Assembly: GCA_965229645.1 (NCBI GenBank)
Contig: OZ245893.1
Location: 2,604,001 to 2,668,000, forward strand
Direction: 5' to 3'
Length of the DNA: 64,000 nucleotides
DNA from: CAXQZM01 sp965229645
GTDB taxonomy: Bacteria > Pseudomonadota > Alphaproteobacteria > UBA7985
Position 1 is the stretch's first letter, and each line of letters begins with the position of its first letter. This document shows, piece by piece, positions 15,107 to 22,800 of this stretch. The notes below the pieces were generated by a model, which was not told the DNA's origin, did no database searches, and saw only the letters and a program-made list of their open reading frames with translations. The position numbers and the translations under genes were made by a program.

Positions 15107-18100
15107 GTTGACCGGACTCGCGCGGGCCGTGCTGCCGCACGGCCCTTGCCTGCGCGCTCCGCGCGCCCTGCTGGAGCTCCTTGACCTCGGGCAAGACGGA
15201 AGCCTAGGTTGACGCTGCGGTCGCCAGGGTGGCCCCAGTAGCGGGCAGCCGACCGGCAGAGCCCGGCGGCATCGTACCACGAACCGCCGCGCACAACGCG
15301 GGCAGTCTTCTTGTCCTTTGCTTGCCGCGGCGACCCGTCGCCCTGGGCGCCCGCGTGCGAATCATGCCAAGCGTCGGCGCACCATTCCCGGACGTTACCG
15401 TGCATGTCGTAGAGGCCCCAGGGATTGGGATCATAGGATCTGACTTCCGACGTTTCCCTAGCTCGGTCGCCGTTGGCGTGAGACTCGTCCCATTCATGAC
15501 CCCAAGAGTAGCGCGTCGTCGTTCCTGCGCGGCAAGCGTATTCCCATTGCGCCTCCGAGGGCAGATGCGTGGATAGGCCTGGGACTAGAGAATTGAGATT
15601 CTCGACGAACGCTTGCGCCTTGTCATAGCTCACATTCTCAACGGGCCGTGTGGGCGAAACGAAGATGCTGGGGTTTTCCCCCATCAGGCCCTCATAGAGT
15701 TCCTGGGTAACAGGCGTATCCATGAGCCAAAACCCCTGGTTGAAAATGATCGACGTTTGCGGGCCTTCACTGTCGCGCCACCCCTCCTCATCCTCAGGCG
15801 AGCCCATGAAGAACTGGCCTGGGGGGCAGTAGCGGAAGCGTTGGCGGAGGTTTTTGACCTCGACGTCGGCCCAGAGGCCGTGAGGGTCGCGGCCTAGGGC
15901 GCTGGCCCAGGGCAGGTGGTCGGGCCGTAGCCAGTCGAGGAAGATCGCGGCGCGGTTGCTGGTGATGAGGAAGGGCGTGGTGGGCAGGTCGCGCAACGGC
16001 TGGCGCTTGGTTTGGCGTTCGGGTTGGACGCGCAGGTCAAGGCTGCGGCCTGGCGCGGGCGACGCTGCCGCGCCGCCCGTGCCTGCGCGCTCCGCGCGCC
16101 CTGCTGGAGCTCCTTGACCTCGGGCAAGACGGAAGCCTAGGAAGGCGTTGCGGTAGCCAGGGAGGATCCTGAAGCGGGCAGCCGACCGGCAGTACCAGGC
16201 GGGAAAGAACCACGAACCGCCGCGCACAACGCGGTCAGCCTGTTGCTCGCTTGCTTGCCTCGGCGACCCGTCACGCTGGGCACCCTCGTGCGATTCTTGC
16301 CAGGCATCGGCGCACCACTCCCAGACGTTGCCGTGCATATCATAGAGGCCCCAAGGGTTGGGATCGTAGGCAGCAACCTCCAACGTTTTATCTGTGCCCT
16401 CTGCATTGGCGCGTGACTTATCCCAATCAGATCCCCAGCTATAGGACGTGGTGGTTCCCGCCCGGCAGGCGTATTCCCAATGCGCCTCCGAAGGCAGGTG
16501 GTAGTTCCACCCTGTTTCCTGGCTGAGCCAGGCGCAGTAAGCTTTGGCGTCCTCCTGCCTAACGTTGATAACAGGCCGTTGCCCGCGCCCCCAACCTTCA
16601 TCCTCAGGTTTCTCACGCCCTGTCGCCTCGCAAAAAGCGTCGAATTCGGCGAAGGTAACAGGCGTAGCTCCAAGAGCTACGGGAGTTTCGATCTTGATGG
16701 ATACCTGCGGCCCCTCGTTCTTGAGTCGGTCCTCCTCCGACTCTGGCGAACCCATAAGAAATTCCCCCAGCGGCAGTACAATCATCTGGGGGCCGAGGCG
16801 GCCATCGCGCAGGCGGTCGTGGAAGGCCTGCGGTCCTTGGGCGGCCTCAGTGTAGAAGGCCAAGGGGTCGGCTTTGCGGCAGCTTATCAAATCGCTGGTT
16901 TGGTCGAGGGTCCCGACGAGCGAGCCTGCGGGAGCGGCGCTTAGCACCAAGTCCCCGCCCGCTTGGGCAATCGTAGTCCGCTGGGCCGCGCCCGATTGGG
17001 CGAAGTCGGCGGTGGCGGCGAAAGCTTCGCGGGACGCGGTGCCGTCCTTCCACAATTCGCCGCCTGGGGGGTTGCGGTAGCCTGCCTCGGCGAGCCAGCG
17101 TTGGGCCCTGGTCTGGAGCGTGCCGTCGGTGGCGGCGGCGGCGATGGTGGACCAGAACCTTGTGGCGTCCTCCTGATCGCCTTTTGAGACCAGCGCGTCC
17201 CGCACATCCTCGGGCAAAGCCCCAATCTCCTCGAACAGGAACTCGTAGCCCGTTTCGACGCGGCCCTGGCGGATGAGGTTCCATACCGCTTGGGCCTTGG
17301 GGTTCTTTTGGCGCGCGAAGTGGTTGAACTTGTCCTTGTAAGCGCGAATCTCCTCGGGCTTGAAGGTGGCGGCGGCGACATGGGGAGAGGCGATGGCCGC
17401 GTGCTGCCAAAGCCGCACCTCGGCCTCGGGGCCTGCGTCGGTGCAATGGCGGCGGATGGCGCGCATCAGCGCAGGCTCCAGCCGGGCGACGGGCGCGCAA
17501 AGGGCTAGCAAGTCCTCAACTTGTTCGTCGAGGTGGTTCTCCTGATCTGGTCGCGAGCGCGGCTCCCACGGGGTTGCCGACCAGAGGGTTGCCAGGTCGG
17601 CGGGCAGACGCTCGACCGCACACGGCACCAGGGCCAGCAGGCGCCCGCCACGGCGGCGGAACTCCTGCCCCAGGGTGCGCCAGAACCGCCGCATGTCCGC
17701 GCCAGCCAAGGCGCCCAAATCGCTGAGCACCAGCAACGGGCCGTCGTCGGGCTTGGGCCGCGCGCAAGTATCGGTGCGCAGATTGCGCAGCTTATCGACC
17801 AGGGCGTCGAACATCCAGAGCTGCTCGGCCTGATCGTGCAGCATGGCGAAGGCGACACGCTGGTCGGCCCAAAACGGCGCCAGGTGCCGTGAGCGATCGG
17901 CGATCAGTTGCAGGCCTGCGGGCGCGGGGCGAGCCAAGCGGGGGATCGGCGCCAGCGGCTGCACCCGCGCCAAGCGCCGCACGGCGGCGGGGATATGGAC
18001 CTGGCGGCTGCGCCGCTGGTCGGCGTCGAAGCGGGCAACCAAGCGCCGCAAACGCGCCGCCGAGGCCAGGGGGAGGAACGGAAGCGGCGCGGGCGGGTTT

Positions 18101-18396
18101 GACCACTCTGGCACAAATTCTTCGGTCCCCTTGACCGTGCGCGGCGCAGCCAGGGCGCGAAAGCCTGAGGGAACAAGAAAAGCGGCGGGGGCGAGATCGC
18201 CCTTGATAAGCTCGTAGTTGGGTTCCCGGGGGGGGTCCTTTTCCGCCTCGTTGCCCGAAGCCTTGACGTCTAAGTCTGCTGGTTTTTCTTTGGGCTTTGG
18301 AACGTACCCAAGCACCTTCGCTAGATCGGGGTCAAAATCCACACGCTTCAAGTCCGCAGGACGGACAAGGGTGCGCCGGATGACTCGATCAAGCAC
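15103..18396 (-). CDS. Large MoxR-associated protein with two FGE-fold domains carrying DGR-like variable regions
   Basis: The 1097-residue protein has three parts. Residues 1-530 form a region with GLQLIADRSRHLAPFW near 161 and GPLLVLSDLGALAGADMRRF near 219, which resembles the divergent vWA-like (SAV_2336-type) proteins found beside MoxR ATPases. Residues 535-758 and 852-1070 are two FGE/C-type-lectin-like domains, each with LPSEA.WEYACRAG, GLYDMHGNV and RVVRGGSW...CRSAAR...LGFRLARGQ. The first active-site Cys of real FGE enzymes is missing in both. The final segments (residues 730-753 and 1041-1063) differ only at codon positions 1 and 2 and are flanked by identical DNA, the mark of a diversity-generating retroelement target. 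It starts at GTG 18396, sharing one base with the moxR stop (TAGTG). A role as a variable sensor in a conflict system is inferred. Confidence 0.85.
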   Translation of the reverse strand: MLDRVIRRTLVRPADLKRVDFDPDLAKVLGYVPKPKEKPADLDVKASGNEAEKDPPREPNYELIKGDLAPAAFLVPSGFRALAAPRTVKGTEEFVPEWSNPPAPLPFLPLASAARLRRLVARFDADQRRSRQVHIPAAVRRLARVQPLAPIPRLARPAPAGLQLIADRSRHLAPFWADQRVAFAMLHDQAEQLWMFDALVDKLRNLRTDTCARPKPDDGPLLVLSDLGALAGADMRRFWRTLGQEFRRRGGRLLALVPCAVERLPADLATLWSATPWEPRSRPDQENHLDEQVEDLLALCAPVARLEPALMRAIRRHCTDAGPEAEVRLWQHAAIASPHVAAATFKPEEIRAYKDKFNHFARQKNPKAQAVWNLIRQGRVETGYEFLFEEIGALPEDVRDALVSKGDQEDATRFWSTIAAAATDGTLQTRAQRWLAEAGYRNPPGGELWKDGTASREAFAATADFAQSGAAQRTTIAQAGGDLVLSAAPAGSLVGTLDQTSDLISCRKADPLAFYTEAAQGPQAFHDRLRDGRLGPQMIVLPLGEFLMGSPESEEDRLKNEGPQVSIKIETPVALGATPVTFAEFDAFCEATGREKPEDEGWGRGQRPVINVRQEDAKAYCAWLSQETGWNYHLPSEAHWEYACRAGTTTSYSWGSDWDKSRANAEGTDKTLEVAAYDPNPWGLYDMHGNVWEWCADAWQESHEGAQRDGSPRQASEQQADRVVRGGSWFFPAWYCRSAARFRILPGYRNAFLGFRLARGQGAPAGRAERAGTGGAAASPAPGRSLDLRVQPERQTKRQPLRDLPTTPFLITSNRAAIFLDWLRPDHLPWASALGRDPHGLWADVEVKNLRQRFRYCPPGQFFMGSPEDEEGWRDSEGPQTSIIFNQGFWLMDTPVTQELYEGLMGENPSIFVSPTRPVENVSYDKAQAFVENLNSLVPGLSTHLPSEAQWEYACRAGTTTRYSWGHEWDESHANGDRARETSEVRSYDPNPWGLYDMHGNVREWCADAWHDSHAGAQGDGSPRQAKDKKTARVVRGGSWYDAAGLCRSAARYWGHPGDRSVNLGFRLARGQGAPAGRAERAGKGRAAARPARVRST
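15124..15145 (-). other. Post-VR2 hairpin with GGCA tetraloop
   Basis: On the coding strand GGGCCGTGC, loop GGCA and GCACGGCCC form a perfect 9-bp hairpin directly after the constant 3' tract of variable region 2. DGR target genes are known to need a hairpin or cruciform just downstream of the variable region. The loop fits the G-R-N-A type reported for such hairpins (from memory). Confidence 0.65.
15146..15300 (-). other. DGR-like variable region 2 (VR2)
   Basis: The variable core is 15209-15276 (residues 1041-1063). Compared with VR1 it differs at 17 bases, all at first or second codon positions, nearly all in codons ending in C (for example TAC/TTC, GGC/ATC, GAC/TAC, AAC/TTC). The 24 nt upstream and about 60 nt downstream (CTAGGCTTCCGTCTTGCC onward) are identical in the two regions, including third positions. 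The FGE coding DNA outside these limits shows ordinary synonymous differences. Confidence 0.75.
16057..16078 (-). other. Post-VR1 hairpin with GGCA tetraloop
   Basis: On the coding strand GGGCGGCGC, loop GGCA and GCGTCGCCC form a 9-bp stem with one G-T wobble. Compared with the hairpin after VR2, stem bases differ but pairing and loop are kept, so the structure rather than the sequence is conserved. Confidence 0.6.
16079..16233 (-). other. DGR-like variable region 1 (VR1)
   Basis: The variable core is 16142-16209 (residues 730-753) at the end of the first FGE-fold domain, followed by the same 60-nt GC-rich tract and hairpin as VR2. It is unusual in being internal to the protein: translation continues through the tract and hairpin into a linker and the second FGE-fold domain. 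VR1 and VR2 lie about 933 nt apart. Confidence 0.75.
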
Positions 18397-19274
18397 TAGG
18401 TGCGGGTCTTGTTCAGCACGAATTGGCTGAATTGTTTCAACTCACTCTCCAAATCGCCTGCGTCCTCGGCGAAGACGATACGCAGCAAGTCAAGGTATTC
18501 GGCCAGCCCAGGCAGCGGCTCGTACCCTTGTTTTTCAGCGACTTCACGCTCAGTGAGCAACATATCGGCGACTTTCTCTAAAGCAGCGGACTCGACCGTC
18601 TCATGCACCGCCTGCCCCCGCGCAACCAGCCATTTGCGCATGGCCTCTCGCTCCTTCGGCGGGTCCATGGAATGGACCAGGCAACGGCGCAGGAAGGCGG
18701 GCGGCAAAGGCTGTTCCTCATTGGTCGTCAAAATCACCAGCGGCCATTGCTTGGCCTTGACCAGGGGCAGGCCCGCAGGCGGTTGAAATTGCCCCGACCC
18801 TAGGGCCTCGAGCAAAGCGTTGGGAACGCTCATGTCGGCCTTGTCGATTTCATCGATCAAGACCACCGACGGGCCATCGTGCTCAAAGGCCTGCCATAGC
18901 GGCCCTTTTTTGACGAAGTTCTGGCGCGCCAGAGCTTGCTGGATCTCCGCTTGGGACCGCTGGTCGGCCTTGCTCCCGACAAATTGCGCCTCGGCCAGCC
19001 GCTCCACCGCGTCCTCGTACCACTTGAGGTCGTCGGGGTCGGTATTGGCGTCGAGCGTTCTGGCAAACAGCTTCCAGCCGCGCGCCTTTGCGTAAGCCTC
19101 GGCGAGTTGCGATTTGCCGACGCCCGGTTTGCCGCGCAACAGCAAGGGCCGCTGCGTGCGCAAGGCGGCCTCGATGGCGTTGAGTTCTGCAGCGTCGAAC
19201 AGGTGGACGCGGCGCGGGGCGGTGCCGCTGCCGTCGGCGAGGACTTGGGGGGATTTGAGGAGGTCTGTTATCAT
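18396..19274 (-). CDS. MoxR-type AAA+ ATPase
   Basis: The 292-residue ATPase has Walker A LLLRGKPGVGKSQ near residue 45, Walker B SVVLIDEIDKADMS near 135, and sensor/arginine-finger region LVILTTNEEQPLPPAFLRRC near 178. MoxR ATPases act as chaperone-like motors, usually with a vWA-domain partner, in assembly, metal insertion or conflict systems. Here the coupled downstream gene encodes the vWA-like/FGE-fold protein, so the pair probably works as motor and effector or sensor. Its stop codon shares one base with the next start. It is preceded by a 9-nt gap from the unknown gene at 19284-20105. Confidence 0.9.
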   Translation of the reverse strand: MITDLLKSPQVLADGSGTAPRRVHLFDAAELNAIEAALRTQRPLLLRGKPGVGKSQLAEAYAKARGWKLFARTLDANTDPDDLKWYEDAVERLAEAQFVGSKADQRSQAEIQQALARQNFVKKGPLWQAFEHDGPSVVLIDEIDKADMSVPNALLEALGSGQFQPPAGLPLVKAKQWPLVILTTNEEQPLPPAFLRRCLVHSMDPPKEREAMRKWLVARGQAVHETVESAALEKVADMLLTEREVAEKQGYEPLPGLAEYLDLLRIVFAEDAGDLESELKQFSQFVLNKTRT

Positions 19275-19283
19275 CGCTATCTC

Positions 19284-20105
19284 TCAGTCTCTATCTTTGA
19301 AAGGTAAAAATCTGTCAATGTAGCGAGCCATGAGACCTCGCAGAGATTCTGATACTGTACTTTCAACACCAATCACATTCACTAAATCCTTGAACTCACT
19401 ATTCGTATTGAATGTACTATTTACCTGCGATACGAACTTACCAAAGAACTCGTTCGAAGCTTCTATGGTGAAATAGAGATCTGCTTCGCCGTCGCGTCGG
19501 CGATTTTCCAAACGAGGTTTTATGCTTTCAATACTTCCTCCCGTATACAAGTCTCCGTTTGGTTTAGGATACATGTAAGCGGAGGTTTTTGATCGGATTG
19601 CGTCACGAATTTTATCATCTACAATCATATCTCCCCCTAGATACCCTGCGATTTGAACTTTGTCCTCATCGGGCCGTACGGAAAAAGACGTAGCCTCAAA
19701 TTTCTCAATACGTGTTCTTCCCGGCGGCTCATCTGGCGGATAGGATGCGTGGTCGGCGATCCTTCCTTTATGAATTGCCATCTGAAACTCTGCGAAGGTA
19801 TCGTCGCTCGCGTCCTGGATTCCCGTTACAAGGTTAACGCTCCGTTCCGAGGTCTCGCAGAACAACAGAAAGCGGAGAAGCATCTCAAACATTTTTTCGC
19901 TCATTTGACGCAGCAGCGATCCAATCCTCTCATTGAGAGTCCAAATGTACCCGAAAAATACTTCAACATTTCCAATGGTAATTTCATCTTCGTTCGAGAA
20001 AGTGAAGATTTTTTCTTCATCCAGAGAATCTTTAAGTTCCTTGTTCAATTCATCTCTATAGATCTGATAATAAGCCTGAATTTCTGAAATTAATTTTTCC
20101 TTCAT
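19284..20105 (-). CDS. Unknown protein in the MoxR/FGE operon
   Basis: I do not recognise this 273-residue protein. It is acidic, rich in helix-forming residues at the N-terminus (MKEKLISEIQAYYQIYRDEL), without a signal peptide or membrane segment. The middle contains a conspicuous ASYPPDEPPGRTRIEKF loop and the end ARYIDRFLPFKDRD. The coding DNA is clearly more AT-rich than the moxR and FGE genes downstream, which suggests a separate origin. The start follows CTGAGGACGAT, a good ribosome site. Position between a membrane protein and MoxR, all closely spaced on one strand, suggests membership of the same system. Confidence 0.75.
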   Translation of the reverse strand: MKEKLISEIQAYYQIYRDELNKELKDSLDEEKIFTFSNEDEITIGNVEVFFGYIWTLNERIGSLLRQMSEKMFEMLLRFLLFCETSERSVNLVTGIQDASDDTFAEFQMAIHKGRIADHASYPPDEPPGRTRIEKFEATSFSVRPDEDKVQIAGYLGGDMIVDDKIRDAIRSKTSAYMYPKPNGDLYTGGSIESIKPRLENRRRDGEADLYFTIEASNEFFGKFVSQVNSTFNTNSEFKDLVNVIGVESTVSESLRGLMARYIDRFLPFKDRD

Positions 20106-20126
20106 ATCGTCCTCAGAAAACTCGCT

Positions 20127-20864
20127 TTATGTCGATGTTACGTGTAGTATGGCAAAAAATTTTTCAAAAAACCTCTTCAATGGGTCAACGAGGCGATCTC
20201 GCCTAAGAATCTGATCTTCAGCAAGCCCGTCGATTCTATATATTGCCTGAATTAATTCAATTAAGTCTATCACATATCCCTTGATCGTGTTAGGTGGCAC
20301 CAGTAGTTTTTTTTCGATTTCCCTCTCTGAAATTTCCTTATACGCAGCGCATACATGAGGTTCAATTCTCTCAAAATACCTCTCTCCATCACTACTATGA
20401 TCAACTTTTACGAAACTTTTAATCTGAACGCCAAGGGCGGGATATTCTTGAAGTACTCTCTTTAGTTTAAGTTCTAATTCGCGCACGCGTTCATTCAAGG
20501 CGTGTTTTTGATTTTCCTCAAACCGCAATCGATTTTCATTTCTTAGTTCGTTTAGCTGAAGCCTTTGCAACTCAAACCCTCGCACCTGAAATAGAACGGA
20601 GACCGCCAGGAAAATGAGTGCCAACGCACCCGTAACACCTGCGACCGTGGTACCAACTTCATGTGGAGATGAACTGCGAAAAACTTCCCAATTTGTTACT
20701 TTTCCAACTGAATATGGAGGGCCAAAGTAGTCATCGACATAGGTCTCTTGGGCAAAGTACCAAACTATAAGAATCGTTGCAGCAGCAAACATGGCAAGAC
20801 CAGTCCATATGGGCCAGGGCCAATTCTTCGATTTCATTTGCTTTGTTCTCTTAGGGTATTGCAT
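20127..20864 (-). CDS. Two-TM, coiled-coil membrane protein (possibly putAbiC-like)
   Basis: The 245-residue product has a basic N-terminus, a first membrane helix (PWPIWTGLAMFAAATILIVW, about 16-35), an exported loop, and a second helix (VAGVTGALALIFLAVSVLF, about 73-92). A heptad-like stretch follows (ELQRLQLNELRNENRLRFEE..., about 97-140), then a soluble helical domain. The second helix plus Q-rich coiled coil resembles putative phage abortive-infection membrane proteins (PF16872), but this is a weak match by eye. It is AT-rich, starts after GAGAGGATAG, and heads the MoxR operon 21 nt before the next gene. It may be the membrane sensor or effector of the system. Confidence 0.7.
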   Translation of the reverse strand: MQYPKRTKQMKSKNWPWPIWTGLAMFAAATILIVWYFAQETYVDDYFGPPYSVGKVTNWEVFRSSSPHEVGTTVAGVTGALALIFLAVSVLFQVRGFELQRLQLNELRNENRLRFEENQKHALNERVRELELKLKRVLQEYPALGVQIKSFVKVDHSSDGERYFERIEPHVCAAYKEISEREIEKKLLVPPNTIKGYVIDLIELIQAIYRIDGLAEDQILRRDRLVDPLKRFFEKFFAILHVTST

Positions 20865-21481
20865 CTATCCTCTCGCTTCACAAGCCTTACCATGTGTCGG
20901 TCATTTGGTGCAACTGACAAATGCTAGTCACGGATCAAACCAACTTGCGCCTGACGCTTGACTCCTAGGGCCATCGCAAAAGCACGGGCATCCGCGCCTG
21001 GCGTGAAGGCGTTCCCGCCAATGGCAATGAGTGTGGGTCTTCGAATCGCAAGCTGATCGAGCTTGGGAGCACGCGGTAGCAGCCCAAATTGGGCTGACGG
21101 GTTTCGCTTCCTATCTTGCCAAGGAAGGGGAATTGGCACGGGCGTGCCTTGGGAGAGAATCGGTTAAGGTGCATATCTTTTGACGAGCTTCGTAATTGCC
21201 AAGTGCCGCTCTTGCCGCAAACTTTAAGTGATGGATGCCGCGACGACGCGCGGCATGACATCGAAAAGGGAGGCGAAGCTGCACCTGCTTTGGCAAAGCA
21301 GGTTGGCTAGCCCGTACGCAAGCAGATAAAGAGGAGACCCTCCATCTTGCTTCGCCTGCTTTAACTGCGAGCGAGGACAATGAACCCGCACGGGGATTAC
21401 TGGGGTTTGGAAGGAGCCTCGACTTTGCAGATCTTGCTATTGTGCAACGTGCTTATGGATTAGGGGAGTCATAGGTGTCTG
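20865..21481. other. Gene-free stretch, possible decayed coding material
   Basis: No convincing gene. The part around 20930-21140 (minus strand) reads as a short open frame without start signals and no product I recognise. The rest shows direct and inverted fragments but no RNA gene. The promoter of the MoxR operon should lie in the first 100 nt. Confidence 0.3.
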
Positions 21482-21550
21482 ATACCAGCGGCGATTGAGA
21501 ATGACTCCTTTTATTGCTGGTATATGGGCCGCGACTGCGGCCCATATCTT
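21482..21550 (-). repeat. Truncated family-1 repeat (terminal stem and stem 4 only)
   Basis: It contains ATACCAGCGGCGATTGAGAA, then ATTGCTGGTATATGGGCC and GGGCCGCGACTGCGGCCC. Stems 1 to 3 are missing, so this is an internal or end-deleted copy in reverse orientation. It lies just downstream of the gene at 21606-22724. Confidence 0.75.
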
Positions 21551-21605
21551 TTTTTGAATTCTGGGGTCGTTTGGCCGTTACTAGGCTGCTGGGGTTATGA
21601 GGCTA

Positions 21606-22724
21606 TTACGGCTTTAGACTGGCTTCAAAACGGATCTTAGCCGTTGCCAAAGCGTCGGTAAGCTCGTCTTCTTTGCCCTTTGCTGTCGTTGCAGCCTCGG
21701 ACTGGGAGCTGCGCCCGACTCCCGCCAATGCCGTCGCTGAACCAAGAAGCGAGCGCACGCGCGTGACCTGGACCACGACGCGGTACCAGAACGGCGCCCC
21801 GAGACCGATCAAGAGACCCGCAGCAAGCACATCGAAAAAAGTCCCAAAACTATTGAAACTATCTCTCCAGCCTCCAGGCCCACCAATCGGTAGGTTAAAT
21901 TTGGCACCTACCTCTAAAACCTCTTCAAGCGCCTTTTCTACTGCTTCCAATGCATCTTTTGATGTGTCCTTAATATCTCCATTCTTGCTATCCTTTGAAG
22001 CGGCTCCTTGACCACCGTCACCTTCATGGGAAGTTGGAGAATCCCCTGAAGCGGCTCCTTGACCACCGTCACCTTCATGGGAAGTTGGGGAATCCCCTGA
22101 AGCGGCTCCTTGACCACCGTCACCTTTAGGGGAAGCTGGGGAATCCTCCGATGATTGAGCAACTGTCTCAATGAGTTCGACCATATCAAGAGATTCAATA
22201 ATTTCGGCACGCATCATATGATCTACTTGCAAAAATTCAACAAGGCGACTTACCTGAATTTGTAGCAAAATGGCAAAACCAATCGAAACTAGAATGGCGA
22301 AATTTCGTGCTTGCTGAGAATAAGTTTTTGAGGCATTGGCGATGTACATGTCGTACTTTAGAACCAAGTGATCGATCATATCTTTCCCCATGTTTGCAAT
22401 CGTTTGCCCGCGGCTGGATGTTGCCAAACGCTCTAACATTTCATCGCGATCAAGTTCTGGCAAGTAATTCCATATCTTCAAGAACTTTTTCCAAAACGGC
22501 GCTGCGGCATTAACCGTCAGATGATCGGCCAAGTCCTCAGAATTTCCTGAGTTGTTGGGTTTGACGGCGTTGTCAATATCATTTGCAAATTTCTCTAGTA
22601 CTTTCCGGAGGATTGCTGCGCGACGGCAGAAGAGGCGCAAGAGCATTTCCGTCAACCCCGCAGTGATAGTTGAAAAGGTGATCATGAGGATCGCAAATGC
22701 CAAGATGATTTCTAAGATTTCCAT
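21606..22724 (-). CDS. Membrane protein with a 17-residue tandem repeat
   Basis: I do not recognise the family of this 372-residue protein. It has an N-terminal membrane helix (EIILAFAILMITFSTITAGL), a soluble domain with DRDEMLERLATSSRGQTIAN, a second helix near 145-163 (FAILVSIGFAILLQIQV), and a third near 298-316 (FFDVLAAGLLIGLGAPFWY). Between helices two and three lie three copies of DSPxSxxGDGGQGAASG, 51 bp each. The start ATG follows AAAAGGACC. It is the last gene of the haloperoxidase cluster, 76 nt after the haloperoxidase-like gene on the same strand. The repeat-bearing loop is probably exposed and variable in length. Confidence 0.75.
   Translation of the reverse strand: MEILEIILAFAILMITFSTITAGLTEMLLRLFCRRAAILRKVLEKFANDIDNAVKPNNSGNSEDLADHLTVNAAAPFWKKFLKIWNYLPELDRDEMLERLATSSRGQTIANMGKDMIDHLVLKYDMYIANASKTYSQQARNFAILVSIGFAILLQIQVSRLVEFLQVDHMMRAEIIESLDMVELIETVAQSSEDSPASPKGDGGQGAASGDSPTSHEGDGGQGAASGDSPTSHEGDGGQGAASKDSKNGDIKDTSKDALEAVEKALEEVLEVGAKFNLPIGGPGGWRDSFNSFGTFFDVLAAGLLIGLGAPFWYRVVVQVTRVRSLLGSATALAGVGRSSQSEAATTAKGKEDELTDALATAKIRFEASLKP
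21997..22149 (-). repeat. Three tandem copies of a 51-bp repeat inside a gene
   Basis: Units begin GAAGCGGCTCCTTGACCACC (plus strand) at 21997, 22048 and 22099. The first two are nearly identical and the third has a few changes (CCTTTAGGGGAAGCTGG instead of CCTTCATGGGAAGTTGG). The period is a multiple of three, so copy-number change keeps the frame. Confidence 0.9.
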
Positions 22725-22800
22725 GGTAGGGTCCTTTTGTTAAAATTTGGATATCTCGACGGCGTAGATAAGGATCGCGCCGCCGAGACACGTAAGAAGG

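Noticed and set aside
20924..21139. A short minus-strand frame containing LIAIGGNAFTPGADARAF, considered as a carbamate-kinase remnant
   Set aside because: The resemblance is limited to a few residues, there is no start signal, and the flanking frame shows no further similarity.
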